Of a stretch of DNA of 38,124 nt, positions 17,935-27,304 are shown piece after piece. The stretch covers positions 1 through 38,124 of the forward strand of contig NZ_LZKR01000050.1 in assembly GCF_001672915.1 (NCBI RefSeq). The letters run 5' to 3'. This DNA is from Mycobacterium sp. 1245805.9 (GTDB taxonomy: Bacteria > Actinomycetota > Actinomycetes > Mycobacteriales > Mycobacteriaceae). Position numbers and translations under genes: made by a program. How positions within the stretch are numbered: position 1 is the stretch's first letter; every line of letters starts with the position of its first letter. The notes beneath the pieces were generated by a model. That model was not told the origin of the DNA, did no database searches, and saw nothing but the letters and a program-made list of their open reading frames with translations.

Positions 17935-18710
17935 ATCTGGTGAACCTCCTGCAGGTCAGCGGCGCGTCGGTCCTGGCCCTGGTCGTCGTGCACTCGGTGG
18001 CCTTCGCCGTCGGCAGGCGAATCGGGCGCTACAACGTCGTCGACGTGGCGTGGGGCCTGGGCTTCGTCGCCATCGCCGCCGTCGCCGCCGCGCTCGGCCA
18101 CGGCGACGCGACCCGGCGGTGGCTGCTGCTGGCGCTGGTCGCGATCTGGGGGCTGCGGTTGAGCTGGCACATCCAGCGCAAGACGGCCGGCAAGGGGGAG
18201 GACCCGCGTTACGCCGCCCTGCTGCGGGACGCGAGCCTCGCCCAGATCGTGCGCAAAGTCTTTGTGCTGCAAGCCCTGATCACCTGGTTCGTCTCGGTGC
18301 CGCTGCAGCTGTCGGCGGTGACCGGTCCCACGACGGGGCCGCTGCGGGCGGTCCTGGCCGCGGGGGTGGCTGTGTGGCTGGTGGGATTCGCGTTCGAGGC
18401 CATCGGCGATCAGCAGCTGCGGGCGTTCAAATCCGATCCAGCGAACCGCGGCGCGCTGATGGACCGCGGCCTGTGGGCCTGGACGCGGCACCCCAACTAC
18501 TTCGGCGACGCCGCGGTGTGGTGGGGATTGTGGCTGATCACCATCAACGGCTGGCTGCCGCTGGTCACGGTCGGCTCGCCACTGCTGATGACGTACTTCC
18601 TGGTGCACGTGAGCGGGGCGCGGCTGACCGAGAAGCTGATGGCCGGGCGCCCCGGCTTCGACGAATACCGGGAACGGACCGCGTATTTCTTTCCCCGGCC
18701 ACCGGGATAG
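17931..18710 (+). CDS. DUF1295 membrane protein, Rv0446c-like
   Basis: The 259-residue polytopic membrane protein of the DUF1295 family (COG3752) is related to steroid 5-alpha-reductase and isoprenylcysteine methyltransferase folds. About six hydrophobic helices are seen, with conserved VDVAWGLGF near residue 40 and the C-terminal LWAWTRHPNYFGD and RPGFDEYRERTAYFFP typical of the family. It is the fourth gene of a cassette shared with many proteobacteria and probably acts on lipid substrates of the upstream enzymes. Its ATG overlaps the ufaA1 stop. The earlier in-frame start at 17904 is not preferred. Confidence 0.85.
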   Translation: MNLVNLLQVSGASVLALVVVHSVAFAVGRRIGRYNVVDVAWGLGFVAIAAVAAALGHGDATRRWLLLALVAIWGLRLSWHIQRKTAGKGEDPRYAALLRDASLAQIVRKVFVLQALITWFVSVPLQLSAVTGPTTGPLRAVLAAGVAVWLVGFAFEAIGDQQLRAFKSDPANRGALMDRGLWAWTRHPNYFGDAAVWWGLWLITINGWLPLVTVGSPLLMTYFLVHVSGARLTEKLMAGRPGFDEYRERTAYFFPRPPG

Positions 18711-18743
18711 GCGCACCGATGACGGGCGCTAGGCTACCGATCG

Positions 18744-19289
18744 ATGAGCAACGAGCTGGACGCCCTGCTGCGCCAGGTCGCGCGCGGGGACAGCGCCGCC
18801 TTCGCCACGATCTACGACCTCACCAAGGCTCGGGTGTACGGACTGGTGACGCGGGTGGTGCGTGATCCCGGCTACAGCGAGGAAACCACCCAGGAGGTCT
18901 ATCTCGAGGTGTGGCGCTCCGCGTCGCAGTACGACCCGGCCAAAGGCTCCGCCCTGGCGTGGCTGCTGACCATGGCGCACCGGCGGGCCGTGGACCGGGT
19001 GCGTACCGAACAGGCCGGCAGCAGGCGCGAATCCCGGTACGGCGCGGCCAATGTCGAGCCCGCCGGCGACGTCGTGTCGGACTCCGCGATATCCGGTGAC
19101 GAGCGTCGCCGCGTGGCCCAATGCCTGGACGCGCTGAGCGACGCGCAGCGACAGTGCATCGAGCTGGCCTACTACCAGGGCCTGACGTACAGCGAGGTCT
19201 CGCAGCGGCTGGCCGCCAACTTGTCGACGATCAAATCGCGCATCCGCGACGCGCTGCGCGGCCTGCGCAACTGCCTGGACGTGCCATGA
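18744..19289 (+). CDS. sigK: ECF sigma factor SigK
   Basis: The 181-residue ECF sigma factor contains region 2 (residues about 20-90, with [20 protein letters not shown]) and region 4 (about 128-177, with [20 protein letters not shown]). It directs transcription of its own operon and, in M. tuberculosis, of mpt70, mpt83 and dipZ. Cys127 and Cys177 line up with the two Cys of M. tuberculosis SigK (offset of six residues) that form a redox-sensitive disulfide affecting RskA binding. Six residues are missing at the N-terminus relative to that protein. A gap of 33 bases separates it from Rv0446c-like, and TAGGCT at 18730-18735 could be a weak internal -10. The stop overlaps rskA by four bases. 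Confidence 0.93.
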   Translation: MSNELDALLRQVARGDSAAFATIYDLTKARVYGLVTRVVRDPGYSEETTQEVYLEVWRSASQYDPAKGSALAWLLTMAHRRAVDRVRTEQAGSRRESRYGAANVEPAGDVVSDSAISGDERRRVAQCLDALSDAQRQCIELAYYQGLTYSEVSQRLAANLSTIKSRIRDALRGLRNCLDVP

Positions 19290-19987
19290 CCGAACCGCCG
19301 ACCGAATTCGAGCTGCTCGAGCTGGCCACGCCGTATGCGCTGCACGCGGTGTCGGACGCGGAACGCGCCGAGATCGAGCGCCGGGTGGCCGCGGCGCCGT
19401 CGTCGGTGGCGGCGGCCTTCGACGACGAGGTCCGCGCCGTCCGCGAGACGATGGCGGTCGTGTCGGCGGCGACGGCGAGCGAACCGCCGGCGCACCTGCG
19501 GGCCGCCACACTGACCGCCGCGACACCGCCCAATGTCCGCCAAATACCTTGGCGCAGAACCGTATTGGCGTCCGCAGCGGCGGCGGTCGTGGTGGGCGCC
19601 GCGGCGTTCGGCGCCGGCGTGTTTTTGCGCCCGCCGGCGAAGCCCACGGTCGCCGAACAAATTCTGTCGGCCCCGGACGTCCAAACGGTCTCGCGTCCGC
19701 TGGCCAACGGAACCGCGACGGTGATGTTCTCCCGTGACCGCAACGCGGCGGTGCTGGTGATGAACAACGTGCCGCCCCCGTCCCCCGGCACCGTCTATCA
19801 GATGTGGCTGATCGGGGCCAACGGCCCGACCTCGGCCGGGACGATGGACGCGGCGGCGGTGTCGCCGTCGACCAAAGACACGCTCACCAACATCGGCGCC
19901 TCGACCGAGCTCGCGTTCACCGTCGAGCCCGGCAAGGGATCGCCGCAGCCGACCACCCCGATCCTGGCCGAGCTGCCGCTCAGCTAG
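19286..19987 (+). CDS. rskA: Anti-sigma-K factor RskA
   Basis: The 233-residue membrane protein has a cytosolic anti-sigma domain at residues 1-85 ([21 protein letters not shown]), one transmembrane helix at about 92-114 and an extracytoplasmic RskA domain ([17 protein letters not shown]). RskA holds SigK inactive; in M. tuberculosis it is cut by regulated proteolysis involving Rip1. The ATG overlaps the sigK stop, so both are made in step. The final eight bases overlap the end of a converging gene. No damaging change is seen, so SigK should be under normal control. Confidence 0.92.
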   Translation: MTEPPTEFELLELATPYALHAVSDAERAEIERRVAAAPSSVAAAFDDEVRAVRETMAVVSAATASEPPAHLRAATLTAATPPNVRQIPWRRTVLASAAAAVVVGAAAFGAGVFLRPPAKPTVAEQILSAPDVQTVSRPLANGTATVMFSRDRNAAVLVMNNVPPPSPGTVYQMWLIGANGPTSAGTMDAAAVSPSTKDTLTNIGASTELAFTVEPGKGSPQPTTPILAELPLS

Positions 19988-20825
19988 GGCTTTTCCGCAG
20001 GCCGCCCAGGACCGCGACGAGCACCCCCGCGGCGACCAGCGCCACGCCGGCGACCAGGGTGAGGTCGAGCCAGCCCCGCAGGCCGGCCTCGGCGTGGGCG
20101 ACCATCACCTCGGCGATCTGGCGGATGTTCCCGGTGGTGCGATTCAGCGCGTCGTTGACGTAGCGGCCGCCGGCCTCGGTGCCCGCCCAGCCCGCCCCGC
20201 CGACCAGCAGCGCCGAGACGCCCAAGCCGCTCAGCGCCTTGCCGCGGCCGCGCGCGGCCGCCAGCGCGAGCAGCGCACACAGACCGCTCAGGGCCGCCGC
20301 GCCGACGCTGATCCAGGGCCCCCACCTGGCCAGCGGGCTGAGCCGCCCCGGCCGCACCGACGACGGCATCGACACCGTGAGCGGCACCGTCAGGTTTGCC
20401 GGCACCGTCACGTGATGGCGGGCCAGCACCTGCTGCATTGCGGCGTCGTTGAGCATCGGGGCCACGTCGATCGCCCAGTCCGCGGACCCGTCGGCGGTGA
20501 ACAGGTAGCGGTGCGCCGCCCGGTTGGCCCGGGCGAACAGCGGCGGAAAACCCGGCCCGGCCGTGAAGGCGGCGGCGCCGTCGTGCACCTCCGAGCCGTC
20601 CACAGGGTGGTGCCCCGCGCCGTGCGCGGCGATCAGCGCCATGGCCCGGGTGGTGAGCTCGGCCGCCATGGCCGACTGCAGGGCGGGATCGGCGGCGGCG
20701 CGCTGCGCCAGCGCCGCGTAGCCGTCCTCGCTGACGAGGTTGCGCTGCGCCCAGGACGCCGGGATCGCTACGGCCAGGGCAAGCGTGGCGGCCAGCCACA
20801 GCAGCACGGTCGCGGCGAATCGCAC
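19980..20825 (-). CDS. Membrane protein with large extracytoplasmic domain
   Basis: This encodes 281 residues. An N-terminal hydrophobic helix (residues 4-24) precedes an external domain of about 140 residues, followed by three hydrophobic helices at about 173-191, 199-216 and 253-272. The external part has no recognisable catalytic motif but contains a conserved-looking [20 protein letters not shown] segment seen in actinobacterial membrane proteins of unknown function. A GTG start is chosen because TAGGTT lies seven bases upstream. It follows the DinB gene on the same strand by ten bases and converges on rskA with an eight-base overlap. It is an addition relative to the M. tuberculosis order. 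Confidence 0.7.
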   Translation of the reverse strand: MRFAATVLLWLAATLALAVAIPASWAQRNLVSEDGYAALAQRAAADPALQSAMAAELTTRAMALIAAHGAGHHPVDGSEVHDGAAAFTAGPGFPPLFARANRAAHRYLFTADGSADWAIDVAPMLNDAAMQQVLARHHVTVPANLTVPLTVSMPSSVRPGRLSPLARWGPWISVGAAALSGLCALLALAAARGRGKALSGLGVSALLVGGAGWAGTEAGGRYVNDALNRTTGNIRQIAEVMVAHAEAGLRGWLDLTLVAGVALVAAGVLVAVLGGLRKSPS

Positions 20826-20832
20826 GCCCTAG

Positions 20833-20838
20833 AACCTA
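20833..20838 (-). promoter_or_regulatory. -10 box (leaderless) containing a stop codon
   Basis: On the minus strand TAGGTT lies seven bases before the GTG of the membrane gene. Its first three bases are the TAG stop of the DinB gene. Confidence 0.4.
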
Positions 20839-21351
20839 CTGAATGCCCCGCACATAGGCGGCCTGCCCGAGGTGCTGGGCGCAGTCGTCGATGATGCTCA
20901 CCAGCCGAGCGCTGGCCGTCACCGGCGGGTCCCAGTTGGTGTCGACGACGCGGGACAGCTCGGCGGCGGTCACGCTGGCGATGTATTCGAGGGTCAGCTT
21001 GTGCACCGCGTGGTAGTAGCCGGCCAGCAGCTCCGCCGGGGCCTTGACCTTGGCCACCTCGTCGGGGCCGTGCCCGTAGCCGGTGTCGTTGCGCGGCAGG
21101 TCCAGCCCGAAGCGGTCCACCCAGCCGTCGCGGGTCCACACCTGCTCGACGCCCGCGACGTGGGCCAGCTGGATGTCCTGCACCCGCGCGCTGTGCCAGA
21201 TCAACCAGGCGATGCTGTTGGCGTTCGGCGTCGGGCGGTAGTCGGACACCTCGTCGGTCAGCCCGTCGGTGAGCTCGTCGACGTGCTCGATCAACCGGGT
21301 GAACGCGTCGCGAAGCAGTTCCTGTGTGGCGGCGTCATTTTCAGCACCCAT
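20836..21351 (-). CDS. DinB-like (DUF664) family protein, Rv0443-like
   Basis: The 171-residue product has the length of Rv0443. It has a four-helix-bundle DinB-like pattern with metal-ligand candidates in three places: His in WLIWHSARVQD, His in GYYHAVHK and His in CAQHLGQ. DinB-like proteins bind a divalent metal, and some actinobacterial members are mycothiol-dependent transferases. Which reaction this one catalyses cannot be told. The ATG at 21351 is favoured over an in-frame start 69 bases upstream because TAGGGT lies seven bases before it and the length then equals the homologue. It is probably cytosolic. Confidence 0.82.
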   Translation of the reverse strand: MGAENDAATQELLRDAFTRLIEHVDELTDGLTDEVSDYRPTPNANSIAWLIWHSARVQDIQLAHVAGVEQVWTRDGWVDRFGLDLPRNDTGYGHGPDEVAKVKAPAELLAGYYHAVHKLTLEYIASVTAAELSRVVDTNWDPPVTASARLVSIIDDCAQHLGQAAYVRGIQ

Positions 21352-21358
21352 ACGGCCG

Positions 21359-21364
21359 ACCCTA
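21359..21364 (-). promoter_or_regulatory. -10 box (leaderless) containing a stop codon
   Basis: On the minus strand TAGGGT lies seven bases before the DinB-like ATG, and its TAG is the stop codon of the preceding VOC gene. Confidence 0.45.
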
Positions 21365-21730
21365 CGCGCCGTGCCAGACCGCCTCGACGTTGTTGCCGTC
21401 GGGATCGCGCACGAAGGCACCGAAATAGGCGGGGTGATATTCGGGCCACAGCCGCGGCTCGTGCAACGACTCGGCGCCCCGCTCCACGGCCGCCCGGTGA
21501 AAGGCGCGCACCGCGTCTTCGCCGGCGGCCGCGAATGCCACGTGCACCTCGCGGTTGGGTCCCATGCCGGTCCCGTCGGCGATCCAGAACGACGGCTTGC
21601 CGTCGCGGCCGTATCCGATGGCCGGACCGACGTCCATCTGTCGCGAGTATCCGAGCACTCCCAGCACGTGGTCGTAGAAATCCTGCGATTTCTGATAATC
21701 GGCGCAATTGATTCCGAAGTGATCGATCAC
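21362..21730 (-). CDS. VOC (glyoxalase/bleomycin-resistance) family protein
   Basis: The 122-residue product is a single-copy vicinal-oxygen-chelate fold with paired beta-alpha-beta repeats. It begins VIDHFGINCADYQKSQDFYD and ends FVRDPDGNNVEAVWHG. Metal-ligand candidates are the first His, His in REVHVAF and Glu in the C-terminal NNVEAV. Members act as dioxygenases, isomerases or binding proteins, and the substrate here is unknown. The GTG at 21730 has AGGA eight bases upstream; a GTG at 21754 is possible but has no such site. It is divergent from the amidohydrolase gene at 21778. Confidence 0.82.
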   Translation of the reverse strand: MIDHFGINCADYQKSQDFYDHVLGVLGYSRQMDVGPAIGYGRDGKPSFWIADGTGMGPNREVHVAFAAAGEDAVRAFHRAAVERGAESLHEPRLWPEYHPAYFGAFVRDPDGNNVEAVWHGA

Positions 21731-21765
21731 GGAAGAGATCCTGGCACGACCCACCGACGCGGTCG

Positions 21766-21771
21766 TAGATT
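21766..21771 (+). promoter_or_regulatory. -10 box of a probable leaderless promoter
   Basis: TAGATT lies six bases before the amidohydrolase ATG, and no Shine-Dalgarno sequence is present between them. Confidence 0.5.
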
Positions 21772-21777
21772 GTTTGA

Positions 21778-23520
21778 ATGACTTACGACCTCATCATCCG
21801 CAACGGCACCATCGTCGACGGGCTGGGCGGTCAGCCGTATGTCGGCGACGTGGCGGTGCGCGACGGGGTGATCGCGGCGGTCGGGTCCGTGAACGGCGAC
21901 GGCGCTACGCGGGAAATCGACGCCACCGGTCTGCTCGTCACCCCCGGCTTCATCGACCTGCACACCCACTACGACGGCCAGTCCATCTGGTCTGAGCGGC
22001 TGACGCCGTCGTCGGCGCACGGGGTGACCACGGTGGTGATGGGCAACTGCGGGGTCGGGTTCGCGCCGTGCCGGCGGGAGGACCACGACGTGCTCGTCGA
22101 CGTGATGGCCGGGGTGGAGGACATTCCCGGCGTCGTCATGACCGACGGCCTGCCGTGGAACTGGGAGACCTTCCCCGAATACATGGACGCCCTGGACGCG
22201 GGCAAGCGTGACATCGACGTGGCCGCCTATCTGCCGCACTCCCCGCTGCGGGTGTACGTGATGGGTCAGCGCGGCGCCGACCGCGAACCGGCCACCGCCG
22301 AAGACCTCGCCAAGATGCGGGCGCTGGCCAAGGAGGCGATCGAGGTCGGCGCGCTGGGCTTCGCGTCGTCGCGGCTGACGATCCACAAGACCGAAAGCGG
22401 TTCGCCCATACCGAGTTACGACGCCGCCCGCGAGGAGATCGAAGAGATCGCCCGGGGGGTGGTCGACGGCGGCGGCGGCCTGCTGCAGTTCGTGCCGGAC
22501 ATCCCGGCCGGCGGCTATCAGCCCGTGCTGCAGACGGTGTTCGACGTGGCCGAGGACGTCGGCCTGCCGGTCACGTTCACCCTGGTCGTCGCCAACGCGG
22601 GCGACCCGACGTGGCCGGACGCCATCACCATGATCGAGAAGGCCAACTCGAGGGCGGCCGGCGAGGAGCCGCAAGTCACCGCGCAGCTGCTGCCCCGCCC
22701 CATCGGGTTGATCATCGGGCTGCAACTGTCCGCCAACCCGTTCGTGCTCTACCCCAGCTACCGCGAGATCGCGCACCTGCCGCTGGCCGAGCGGGTCGCC
22801 GAGATGCGCAAGCCGGAGGTGCGCGCCCGCATCCTGGCCGACAAGCCCGGCGTCGGGCACCCCATCCTGTACGTGGCCCAGATGTGGGACTGGATCTTCC
22901 CGCTGGGCGACACGCCCGACTACGAGCCCGACCCGTCGACCAGCGTCGGGGCGCGCGCCCGGGCCCGCGGGGTGGACCCGATGGAGGAGGCCTACGACCG
23001 GCTGCTCGACGACGAGGGCCGCGCCATGCTGCTGGTCGCGACCAGCAACCTGCAGGGCAACTCGCTGGACACCGTCGGCGAGCTGCTGCACCGCGACGAC
23101 GTCGTGCTCGGGCTCGGCGACGGCGGCGCGCACTACGGGATGATCTGCGACGCGAGCTACACCACGTACTTCCTGGCCCACTGGGCCCGCGACCGCAAGT
23201 CCGGGCGGTTCACCGTGCCGGAGGCCGTGCGCGAGCTCACCTCGGTGCCGGCCCGCGTCGCCGGGCTGGGCGATCGCGGCCGCATCGCCGTCGGCTACAA
23301 GGCCGATCTCAACGTCATCGATCACGCCGCCCTGCGGCTGCACAAGCCCGTCATCCGGCACGACCTACCGGCCGGGGGCCGGAGACTGGACCAGACCGCC
23401 GAAGGATATGTGACAACGGTCGTTTCCGGTGAAATAATTGCCGAAAATGGCGTTCCGACCGCCGCGCGGCCAGGGAAGTTGGTCCGGGGCCGAAAGCCCA
23501 TTCCGGTACCTGGTCGATAA
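21778..23520 (+). CDS. Amidohydrolase, N-acyl-D-amino-acid deacylase type
   Basis: The 580-residue metal-dependent hydrolase is of amidohydrolase family 3. The N-terminal beta-sandwich strand DLIIRNGTIVDGLG leads to the metal motif GFIDLHTHYDGQ near residue 60. GNCGVGFAP, typical of D-aminoacylase relatives, lies near residue 98. A late GLGDGGAHYGMICD and the C-terminal IAVGYKADLNVID complete the fold. Relatives remove acyl groups from N-acyl-D-amino acids, but mycobacteria carry several diverged members and the true substrate is not known. It is probably cytosolic. It is absent from the corresponding place in M. tuberculosis and therefore accessory. Confidence 0.85.
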   Translation: MTYDLIIRNGTIVDGLGGQPYVGDVAVRDGVIAAVGSVNGDGATREIDATGLLVTPGFIDLHTHYDGQSIWSERLTPSSAHGVTTVVMGNCGVGFAPCRREDHDVLVDVMAGVEDIPGVVMTDGLPWNWETFPEYMDALDAGKRDIDVAAYLPHSPLRVYVMGQRGADREPATAEDLAKMRALAKEAIEVGALGFASSRLTIHKTESGSPIPSYDAAREEIEEIARGVVDGGGGLLQFVPDIPAGGYQPVLQTVFDVAEDVGLPVTFTLVVANAGDPTWPDAITMIEKANSRAAGEEPQVTAQLLPRPIGLIIGLQLSANPFVLYPSYREIAHLPLAERVAEMRKPEVRARILADKPGVGHPILYVAQMWDWIFPLGDTPDYEPDPSTSVGARARARGVDPMEEAYDRLLDDEGRAMLLVATSNLQGNSLDTVGELLHRDDVVLGLGDGGAHYGMICDASYTTYFLAHWARDRKSGRFTVPEAVRELTSVPARVAGLGDRGRIAVGYKADLNVIDHAALRLHKPVIRHDLPAGGRRLDQTAEGYVTTVVSGEIIAENGVPTAARPGKLVRGRKPIPVPGR

Positions 23521-23546
23521 CGCCACGAAGGGCGGCCCTTCCCGGT

Positions 23547-23552
23547 TAAGTT
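23547..23552 (+). promoter_or_regulatory. -10 box of a probable leaderless promoter
   Basis: TAAGTT lies six bases before the GTG start of the PPE gene at 23559, with no ribosome binding site in between. Confidence 0.5.
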
Positions 23553-23558
23553 GGGTTA

Positions 23559-24950
23559 GTGACAAGCCCGCATTTTGCGTGGTTGCCGCCAGAAATCAAC
23601 TCGGCACTTATCTTCGCCGGTCCGGGGGCGGCGCCGCTGCTTGCTGCGGCCGCCGCTTGGGATGGGTTGGCCGAGGATCTGGCGACTTCGGCTTCGTCAT
23701 TCTTTTCGGTGACAAACGATCTGGCCAACGGTTCGTGGCAGGGCGCGTCGGCGGCCGCGATGATGACCGTGGCGACGCAGTACGTGAGCTGGCTCAGCGC
23801 GGCGGCCGCGCAGGCCGAGGCGGCATCGAGCCAGGCCGCGGCCATCGCGGCCGCGTTCGAGACGGCGGTAGCGGCCACGGTGCAGCCCGCGGTGGTGGCG
23901 GCCAACCGCGCCCTGGTGAAGGCCCTGGCTTCCACGGACTGGTTCGGATTCAACATCCCGGCGATCATGGACACCGAGGCGGCCTACGAGGCGATGTGGG
24001 CGACCGACGTCGCCGCGATGTTCGGCTACCACGCCGACGCGTCCTCGGCCGTCGCGCAATTGGCGCCCTGGCAGCAGGTCCTGCAGAAGCTCGGTTTCAG
24101 TTTCGCCAACGGCCGAATGAGTTTCGGCCCCATAACGATGGGCAATTCGAACATCGGTTTCGGAAACAGCGGCAGCCTGAATGTCGGTTCCGGCAATTCG
24201 GGTAACAACAACTTCGGCTTGGGCAACCTCGGAAATAACAACTTCGGTTTCGGCAACAGCGGTAGCAACGACTTCGGGATCGGGCTGACCGGGAGCAATC
24301 AGATCGGGTTCGGCGGCTTCAACTCGGGCAGCGGCAACATCGGGTTGTTCAACTCGGGCACCGGCAACATCGGCTTTTTCAACTCCGGCAACGGTAACTT
24401 CGGCATCGGTAATTCGGGCGCCTCGAATACCGGCTTCCTGAATTCGGGGTCGGTCAACGCGGGCATTATGAACACCGGCACCGCCAACACCGGTTTCTTC
24501 CAAGAGGGCGGGCTGGGCAGCGCCGAGGCGGTCAACTCCAGCCATTACATGACGGGCGGCGTCAGCGCGGCCAACCTCAGCTCGGGTCTGCTCAACTCGG
24601 TCACCGCGTCGACCGGCAGCCTGGCCCCGGCCGCCGGATCGAGCCTGCTCAGCAATGCCAGCTTCGCGGCGCCGGCCGACGCCAGCGCCATCGCCAGCGG
24701 CCTCGAAGCCGGCCACGCGAATTCCTCCGTCAGCGCGGCGGGTGGCCCCACCCCGACCCCGCCGGCCCTGCGGACCACCACGGGGGCGAGCGCCCCGTCG
24801 GGCTTCTTTACCGCCAGCAACGGCGACGCCGGCGTCCGGAGCCTGCCCGGCCGGGAGTCCAACATTCCCAGCTCGGGCTTCTTCAACAAGGGCGAGCGCG
24901 GTCCCGACGCCCCCGAACCCGGGCCGAGGGAGCCGCTCCTAACCGACTAG
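23559..24950 (+). CDS. PPE family protein of the MPTR subgroup, PPE10-like
   Basis: The 463-residue product begins with the PPE domain (residues 1-175), including the Pro-Pro-Glu motif in FAWLPPEINSA and GSWQGASAAAM with the Trp-x-Gly turn. About 12-15 degenerate NxGxGN-type MPTR pentapeptide repeats follow over residues about 195-315, such as GNSGNNNFG and FNSGTGNIG. The tail is rich in Ser, Ala and Pro. PPE proteins are exported by type VII (ESX) systems to the surface; MPTR members mostly rely on ESX-5. The position before an Rv0441c-like gene matches PPE10 (Rv0442c). No PE partner gene is adjacent. The GTG start is backed by a leaderless -10. Confidence 0.9.
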   Translation: MTSPHFAWLPPEINSALIFAGPGAAPLLAAAAAWDGLAEDLATSASSFFSVTNDLANGSWQGASAAAMMTVATQYVSWLSAAAAQAEAASSQAAAIAAAFETAVAATVQPAVVAANRALVKALASTDWFGFNIPAIMDTEAAYEAMWATDVAAMFGYHADASSAVAQLAPWQQVLQKLGFSFANGRMSFGPITMGNSNIGFGNSGSLNVGSGNSGNNNFGLGNLGNNNFGFGNSGSNDFGIGLTGSNQIGFGGFNSGSGNIGLFNSGTGNIGFFNSGNGNFGIGNSGASNTGFLNSGSVNAGIMNTGTANTGFFQEGGLGSAEAVNSSHYMTGGVSAANLSSGLLNSVTASTGSLAPAAGSSLLSNASFAAPADASAIASGLEAGHANSSVSAAGGPTPTPPALRTTTGASAPSGFFTASNGDAGVRSLPGRESNIPSSGFFNKGERGPDAPEPGPREPLLTD

Positions 24951-24955
24951 CGGCC

Positions 24956-24961
24956 TATCCT
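24956..24961 (+). promoter_or_regulatory. -10 box of a probable leaderless promoter
   Basis: TATCCT lies seven bases before the ATG at 24969 and just after the PPE stop codon. Confidence 0.45.
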
Positions 24962-24968
24962 CGAAGCC

Positions 24969-25367
24969 ATGCGCACGAAGAAAAAGGTCGACGTCGAGCG
25001 GCTGGCCGCGGCGCTGCCGGACTTCCCGTTCGCGTACCTGATCACCGTCGGCGAGGGCTATCGCGTGCACACCGTGACGGTCGAGCCGCGGCTGCGTGAC
25101 GGCGCGGTCCTCGACGTCGGCCTGATCGGCGGGCGCACCCGCGAAAACCTCGCCCATCGCCGCGACGTCACCCTGCTGTGGCCGCCGCGCGAGCCCGGTG
25201 GCTACTCGCTGATCGTCGACGGCAGCGCCGAGGTGACCGAGTCGGACGACGAGACGGTCCGCCTGGGCGTCATGCCGGAGCGTGCGCTGCTGCACCGCGA
25301 GGCCGACTCCCCCAGCGCCGCCAAGGGGTGCCTGCACGACTGTGTGGTGTTCTCGCTGCCCGTGTGA
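24969..25367 (+). CDS. Pyridoxamine-5'-phosphate-oxidase-like small protein, Rv0441c-like
   Basis: The 132-residue product has a split-barrel flavin-binding pattern: [22 protein letters not shown], then [23 protein letters not shown] and [11 protein letters not shown]. These features recall the FMN/F420-binding PNPOx superfamily, here in a short form. Order and approximate length match Rv0441c. It lies just after the PPE gene but appears to have its own promoter. The cofactor and the substrate are not known. It is followed by an inverted repeat and a terminator before groEL2. Confidence 0.75.
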   Translation: MRTKKKVDVERLAAALPDFPFAYLITVGEGYRVHTVTVEPRLRDGAVLDVGLIGGRTRENLAHRRDVTLLWPPREPGGYSLIVDGSAEVTESDDETVRLGVMPERALLHREADSPSAAKGCLHDCVVFSLPV

Positions 25368-25382
25368 GCTCAGGGCGCGGCG

Positions 25383-25430
25383 TGTGAAGCTGCGGCGGAA
25401 AAACCGCCAGGATCCCGCCCAGGCTTCACA
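25383..25430. repeat. Nested inverted repeat downstream of the Rv0441c-like gene
   Basis: TGTGAAGC (25383-25390) pairs perfectly with GCTTCACA (25423-25430). Inside lies a second stem GGCGG/CCGCC with an AAAAA loop (25394-25408). A third TTCACA copy follows at 25445-25450. It may be a transcript-end structure or a protein-binding site. Confidence 0.55.
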
Positions 25431-25464
25431 TGCAAAGCCGTAGGTTCACACGCAACGCAAACCA

Positions 25465-25502
25465 CGAAAAAGCCCGGCCCCACAGGGAACCGGGCTTTTT
25501 CG
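25465..25502. terminator. Bidirectional intrinsic terminator
   Basis: CGAAAAAGCCCGG (25465-25477) and CCGGGCTTTTTCG (25490-25502) form a perfect 13-bp stem around a 12-base loop. The GC core followed by a T-run occurs on both strands. It therefore ends groEL2 on the minus strand and the Rv0441c-like transcript on the plus strand. Confidence 0.85.
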
Positions 25503-25513
25503 TTGACTGCGGA

Positions 25514-27229
<1,716 letters not shown>

Positions 27230-27256
27230 CTAGCACTCACCGGTGGCGAGTGCCAA
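27230..27256. promoter_or_regulatory. CIRCE element 1 (HrcA operator)
   Basis: CTAGCACTC, nine bases, then GAGTGCCAA matches the consensus TTAGCACTC-N9-GAGTGCTAA at all but two positions. HrcA bound here represses groEL2 at normal temperature. Confidence 0.85.
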
Positions 27257-27261
27257 CGTCA

Positions 27262-27290
27262 TTCTTAGCACTCGCCTATGCCGAGTGCAA
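27262..27290 (-). promoter_or_regulatory. Candidate SigA promoter of groEL2
   Basis: On the minus strand TTGCAC (27285-27290) and TAAGAA (27262-27267) are 17 bases apart. Both hexamers lie within or against CIRCE element 2, so HrcA would block polymerase. Confidence 0.5.
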
Positions 27291-27291
27291 G
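27265..27291. promoter_or_regulatory. CIRCE element 2 (HrcA operator)
   Basis: TTAGCACTC, nine bases, then GAGTGCAAG. The left arm is perfect and the right arm differs at two positions. Two CIRCE copies before groEL2 are typical for mycobacteria. Confidence 0.85.
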
Positions 27292-27304
27292 AACGGCCCC
27301 GGCG

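Noticed and set aside
21727..23361. Long minus-strand open frame opposite the amidohydrolase
   Set aside because: The plus-strand product has the full amidohydrolase motifs, and the minus-strand translation shows no domain.
24130..24510. Short tandem repeats that could be taken for a repeat array or CRISPR
   Set aside because: They are the degenerate codon repeats of the PPE-MPTR protein (Asn-x-Gly-x-Gly units) in one open frame, without uniform repeats and spacers.
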